Shown: piece by piece, positions 59,724 through 64,000 of the stretch | How the letters are laid out: each line of letters starts with the position of its first letter | How positions within the stretch are numbered: position 1 is the stretch's first letter | From: Clonostachys chloroleuca | Taxonomy: Eukaryota > Ascomycota > Sordariomycetes > Hypocreales > Bionectriaceae | Assembly: GCA_037952775.1 (NCBI GenBank) | Contig: JBANAY010000003.1 | Span: 4,464,001 to 4,528,000, forward strand | Length of the DNA: 64,000 bases | Reading direction: 5' to 3' | Notes under the pieces: generated by a model | Database searches by the model: none | What the model saw: only the letters and a program-made list of their open reading frames with translations | What the model was told of the DNA's origin: nothing | Program-made: the position numbers and the translations under genes

Positions 59724-61496
59724 ATGGTAGTCACTATCGAGGTCCCTAAGGGGCCGCGGAAAGTCAAATCTTTTATTGAAAATATTAGCAAGCGTTCTCC
59801 ACCGACGATGAGCCCGGTTGGTTCGAATATACGCCGAGTTGAAGCAACACCATGTAACTTTCGAAAACCAATGGATAATATTCGGTCTTTGCTCTTCTTT
59901 GTCGTCAGATATCATTTGGACGAGAAATTGTTATATGCGGCACTTGATCAACTTATCCGAAGCCATCTCCCGCTCCTCGGTGGTCGCATCGAACTTGCGG
60001 GCGACGGCAGTAAATTCGAATACCATATTCCCAAGCAATTTCAGGATAACCAGAAACTTTTTGAGTGGACAAATAAGTATATACCTACTACCTTAGACAA
60101 GGCTAATCTGCTGCCTACCAGTAAGGTAGAGGATACCCTAATCTCATTCTCTGAGCCAAGCGTGCCAGAGATCGAACAACACTGGCGCCCGGCGGACTGG
60201 CCCCTTGAGCGCCGTCATGATAGGCCGGATACACCTTTACTACTGGTGCATCTTACATTTTATACCGACGCCACTATCGTATCGACTAGTTTACCCCATG
60301 CAGTCGCCGACCAGATGGGCTACGCCAGTATTATCAAGGCATGGTTACAAATCACGCGCGGAGAGATACCGCGACCCTTTTTGGAACTCAGTAGCAATAC
60401 TCTATTCAGTACTGAGGGATTCTCAGCTGAGGACCTGTATAGTCAAGGGCGGTATCATACTTGGGATAATTCCGAAAGACGCAAGGCTATTTTCCATATG
60501 ATACCAGAGCTGATCCTGAACCCTAAAGAGGTGCGCCAGGTGCTACGATTCAGTGTACCAGGCGTCGAAAGGCTTCGTGTCCAATGGGACGAGAAGATCA
60601 AGCAGAAATATGGTGCAGACTCTCTCCCGCTTAGCAACGGAAGTGTTATTTCCGCACTAATAATCAAAGCAAGTTTACCAAATATAAAACGCGGATGTTT
60701 TGAGGAAGTATTAACAATTTTAGCTGAGCCATTATCACCGCAAAACCCCCAAGCCGCTTACTCATACATATTCGGTCAACCGTATGTAGCGATACTATAT
60801 CCAGGAAAGAAGCTATACTAACATTACTATAGTTCGTGGCCGGCACCCTGCTCTACCCTCAAATATCCCATACCTCCATAACGCCTTGACCTATGCCTAT
60901 GCTAGAGTTCATGCAGGCCGTGACGTCCCAGCCTTTGAATTGGCGCATAGTTATCGCACCGCTTTGAGCAGGGCTCTTAGCGAGGAGGATATGGCCCGCT
61001 CGATGGCAGCATCAGCCGAGCACGAGCGTTGCAATCTCAATACAGTACACTGTGATCCGGGAACGTTTCCTGCCGCTATGACTAACTGGACGAGCGCTTG
61101 GCGCGGTCTCGACTTTACTTCTGCTGCAGCAACTACAAACGGCGAGGAGTTGAAGCTAAACCGGCCTGTTAAGTCTAGTGAGGTGGAAAAGGATAGCCAT
61201 CTTACTCGAGATGATACATCTAAAGACGAACGGAGCAATCAATCACCGCTAGTCCTAGGTCATTCTTTGGAGCGTGGCCCACGCACCCCAACGAGGTGTG
61301 AGTATTATCGAGGTTTCCTTGTAACCCTGTTGCCTTAACCTAAGCTAACGTCTGGGATCCTAATATACATATAGTCAGTTCTGTGATAATGTGCAAGTCA
61401 GAAGGAGCCTATTGGTGTGATTTCACAGGTACACCAAAAAGTTTGGCAGCTGTCAGAAAGCTATTAAAGCATGACCCCCATTTTGAAACCATTTGA
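59724..61496 (+). CDS. BAHD-type acyltransferase (trichothecene 3-O-acetyltransferase-like), with a GC-AG intron
   Basis: CoA-dependent acyl transfer to an alcohol or amine. Exons: 59724-60668, 60724-60781, 60833-61297 and 61375-61496, product 529 aa. Intron 1 (55 bp) starts GCAAGT, a GC-AG intron; introns 2 (51 bp, gtatgt, branch actaac) and 3 (77 bp, gtgagt) are canonical. Joining them gives SALIIK-LSHYHRKTPKP, then HTYSVNLRGRHPALPSN and GPRTPTR-FSSVIMCKSEG, continuous family-like sequence. Reading straight through instead gives a stop at 60821. The catalytic motif HxxxD is H192-AVA-D196. The C-terminal NWTSAWRGLDFTSA replaces the plant DFGWG region, as in fungal members. The gene is intact. 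Next to the exporter, it could add a protective or final acyl group. The acyl donor and acceptor are unknown. Confidence 0.88.
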
Positions 61497-63122
61497 GCGA
61501 TCTTCTCCGCATATTTCGCAGGTCAAGCAGGATCACTGTTCCGCTAGGGCTCAATTTGAGGACGGGCCTAAAACTTGATCTACATCAGCGTCCACAAGGG
61601 ATTCGCTGGAACTTTCCCGATTTGGCGAAACTCTCAACATTCCCACCCCGAAGGCGCATAATTTCCCTCTTCGGAGTATATTTTTATATTATCTTTAAGC
61701 GAGCCTATGACCGCTTAGTTCTATAAAATGATGATTAATTACCACGATTAGTCGATTAGCCTGGTGAAGTCTATGCCGAATAACCTATGTCCAGTAAGAT
61801 TGATTGATTGATGTTAAATTTATTCCCTGTGGAAAGCCCGCTCTCTACAGCAGTTTCCTTCTCTGGAAATTATTACCTACCTACTTATACCAAATTGTAA
61901 CTATAGATGCCTGACCGCCCCTAAAAGTATATATCTTTTTCTGCCGGCTATAAATTTAATTATATTTCCTCAAGATATCCAATTTTTAGATCTCTTAGTT
62001 TTTCTGCTATTTTTCTCTAGATATCCCAGTTTTGGGCCTTAGTTTTTCTACCATAAGCACATAGAATTAAGTCTGTTAGTGTCACCACCTAACAGCTTCC
62101 AGCTTCACAGGTAAAAGGGATAAATTAAGACTATTACTTCTAACTAGTAATTAGAAAGTATTTATTTTTATTATTAATATATACTCTTGATTATCTTAGT
62201 ACTTTTTATTCTAATATCTTATTAGCTCTTTCTACTCTTAATATAATATATCTAAATTAAATAATTCAGTATTAATTATAATTTCCTAGATCTAGAATAC
62301 TATTAAGATAAAGTTATCTTAGAGAAGGGTGATCCTTTTATATAATGGTTGCCTTAGAGCTCCCAAACTCCTGTCTGATTGACGACCTTTGGGAATACTC
62401 ACACCACGTACAGCTCCTTCGAAATATCGCTGCAAAGCATTCATGCTTTTCAGCGCGGCTTATTGGTCTAAAGGTGATAGTCTACCGAGCTCTTGCTCTA
62501 TTCATAGAGAGATTACCAACAAATGCTACCAGCCTAGGTACGAAACCCTAGAGGCTGACACAGTAATCTGTAGGAACAACCGTTATTCTCTTTATCTTCC
62601 AGCACCTGAAAACCCCCCTCCCCAGAAGAGCCTCCGTGGGGTCTGCAATAACCGGGCATTTATCCACATTCTCCCACATTCTCCCACTTGTCCCACATTG
62701 TCCCACATGGATTCCGGTCCTGCAAATGCATAACTATCTTCTACCGAAATTGCTCCGTATCTTCTGACCCCACTTCCCTCCGCAATGGTGCCCGTTCTCC
62801 GCCAACGTCGTTGCTCCTACCCTACGCACAGCAGGTTCTCGTCAAGGCTGAGAGTGGTCAGCTTTGGTCCATTGTAGAGTTAATGAAATGTCCGTCCTGT
62901 TACATATGGTAACGATCTTGACTTTGGAGCGATTTACCCTTCGAGATGACTTCAACACATGCTACTAACCGGATGATGTACGATTGACAGGTGAAAAGTT
63001 GGTAGTGTTCAAGGGTTGCAAAGTCTTGATTCGTAATCGCTGTTGTTATTCAAATTCTATGCATACACGGAAGCCAAATCATATTTGTTTTCTCCTCTGC
63101 GGTACCTGTTACCTTGACCTAT
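61497..63122. other. Intergenic with a short AT-rich, RIP-like patch and a 10-bp tandem repeat
   Basis: About 61860-62340 is AT-rich and resembles a RIP-degraded repeat fragment. Five units of a 10-bp repeat (tcccacattc-like) lie at 62661-62710. Overlapping short frames at 62345-62912 show no domain. Confidence 0.35.
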
Positions 63123-64000
63123 TTAATATAGGATAGCATTCGCCTCTTCGTTAAACCCTAAGCTATGGTAATTGAATATAGTATCATTTGGATCGATGAA
63201 CTTGCTACATTCCAAGTTTTGCAAGTCAGAAAAGGCAGCGTCAAGTACCTCCAAATCGTTGTCATGGAACCCCTCAACCCCGGCTGTGAAATTGTTTTCC
63301 AAGATCACAGAATCATCCAGACTGCAGGCTGAGTCCGGATCTAAAGCAGACGCCGAAGTGCTTTGTTGATGATTTGAAGAAGGCGCCTCGTTCACCTCAC
63401 CCAGTTGATCAAGATCATGACCATCCGACGTTTCCAGCAACTTCAACATGGCGCTCTCAAGTGGGCTTTGCTTAAAGGATGCTGTGGTTGGGGACCTTCC
63501 CACTGTGTGCTTCATGACCCACTGAATCGTTTTGGAAAGCTCTCCTTCACAAGCCGTGTATCCTGTCGAGAGAGTCAGGTCTATCGTCAAGGCTAGTTTG
63601 GCGTAGTCCTCGATAGGCAGGTGATTTTCCTCAGTTTGGGTTGTCATACGCCGGGACGAGAGGGAAAGCTCCAAGTCCGGTTCGCAGATAAAGTGTTTCT
63701 GGTTCACGATGGAGCTGATGATTTCTGTGAGTCCTTCGACTCCTTCGTAGAGGTTTTGATAGATTTTCATGACCTCTAAGAAGATGTTCTCCTCAGAGCT
63801 TGGCAAGGTGCATGGGATCTCTCGGCCGTCCTTCGTTGTGTTGAGGGTGTAGAGCAACGCTATGCAAGGTATACTACAACGTGGAGGAGTCAGCTTGACT
63901 TGTTTTGGTTTTCACATCAGTGATTATAAAGGAGCCTCACATGCTAACAGGTAGAAATTGGATGAGGCGGCGCTTCGCCAAAGTGTAAAGGCATTCGGTG
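63123..64000 (-). CDS. Fungal-specific transcription factor, C-terminal part (continues beyond window)
   Basis: On the minus strand the exon 63123-63873 (stop at 63123) joins through a 67-bp GT-AG intron (63874-63940) to a partial exon 63941-64000+. The joined sequence reads AKRRLIQFLPVSIIPCIALLYTL, then FLEVMKIYQNLYEGVEGLTEIISSI. This is the end of the fungal_trans middle-homology region as found in cutinase-regulator (CTF1)-like zinc-cluster proteins. After that come a hydrophilic tail with Ser/Thr-rich and acidic stretches and a C-terminal Asp/Glu-rich motif (DLEVLDAAFSDLQNLE). The DNA-binding end lies outside the window. It may be a second pathway regulator or the first gene beyond the cluster. 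Confidence 0.65.

Noticed and set aside
59724..60821. Truncated 365-aa acyltransferase ending at 60821
   Set aside because: The last part is intron read-through. Splicing of a GC-AG and a GT-AG intron restores continuous family sequence to 61496.

Overview
The window looks like an accessory or subtelomere-like segment of a filamentous ascomycete (Pezizomycotina). The protein genes have short (44-93 bp) GT-AG introns, fungal-specific transcription factor families, and paralogues typical of fungal secondary-metabolite clusters. The genome is bipartite: very AT-rich blocks full of stop codons, in which CpA/TpG words have been converted to TpA (the footprint of repeat-induced point mutation, RIP), alternate with gene-bearing islands of ordinary composition. 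The exact species cannot be told from the sequence.

Layout. 1-9.3 kb is a RIP-degraded block with a Ty3/gypsy chromovirus relic (protease, RT, RNase H, integrase, chromodomain, 3' LTR), a Ty1/copia pol relic, and unassigned AT-rich DNA. 9.3-15.4 kb is a small island with one clear gene, a type I Baeyer-Villiger monooxygenase (12379-13977), plus doubtful small ORFs and an unrecognised broken gene. 15.4-32.9 kb is a second RIP block: a complete minus-strand copia relic (LTRs at 17185-17402 and 23895-24111), four pieces of the same chromovirus on both strands, and three copies of an unassigned TG...CA-ended repeat rich in palindromic TAGCGGTT-like words. One of these copies sits in the chromovirus with a 5-bp target duplication. 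33-64 kb is a gene-rich island.

The right-hand island reads as a biosynthetic cluster with no scaffold-making enzyme inside the window. Left to right it holds a fungal-specific transcription factor without a visible zinc cluster (-), a SABATH-like carboxyl methyltransferase (+), a class II aldolase/adducin-like protein (+, 4 exons), a short-chain dehydrogenase (+, 3 exons), a Gfo/Idh/MocA oxidoreductase (-, 3 exons), a LaeA/UbiE-like methyltransferase (+), a SnoaL/NTF2-like small enzyme (+, 3 exons), a second short-chain dehydrogenase (-, 4 exons, with an apparent one-base frameshift in exon 1), a truncated P450 pseudogene (+), a rhodopsin-like membrane protein fragment (-), a DHA2-type 14-TM MFS exporter (+, 4 exons), a BAHD-type acyltransferase (+, 4 exons, one GC-AG intron), and at the right edge the C-terminal part of another transcription factor (-).

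Inferred function: redox tailoring (BVMO, SDRs, Gfo/Idh), O- or carboxyl-methylation, an isomerase/cyclase-like SnoaL step, acyl transfer and export of a polyketide, terpenoid or meroterpenoid. The missing core synthase, the stop-containing half-length P450 and the frameshifted SDR suggest that the cluster is split, extends beyond the window, or is decaying. Exon models were built by hand from splice sites, reading-frame continuity and remembered family features. No database search was run.
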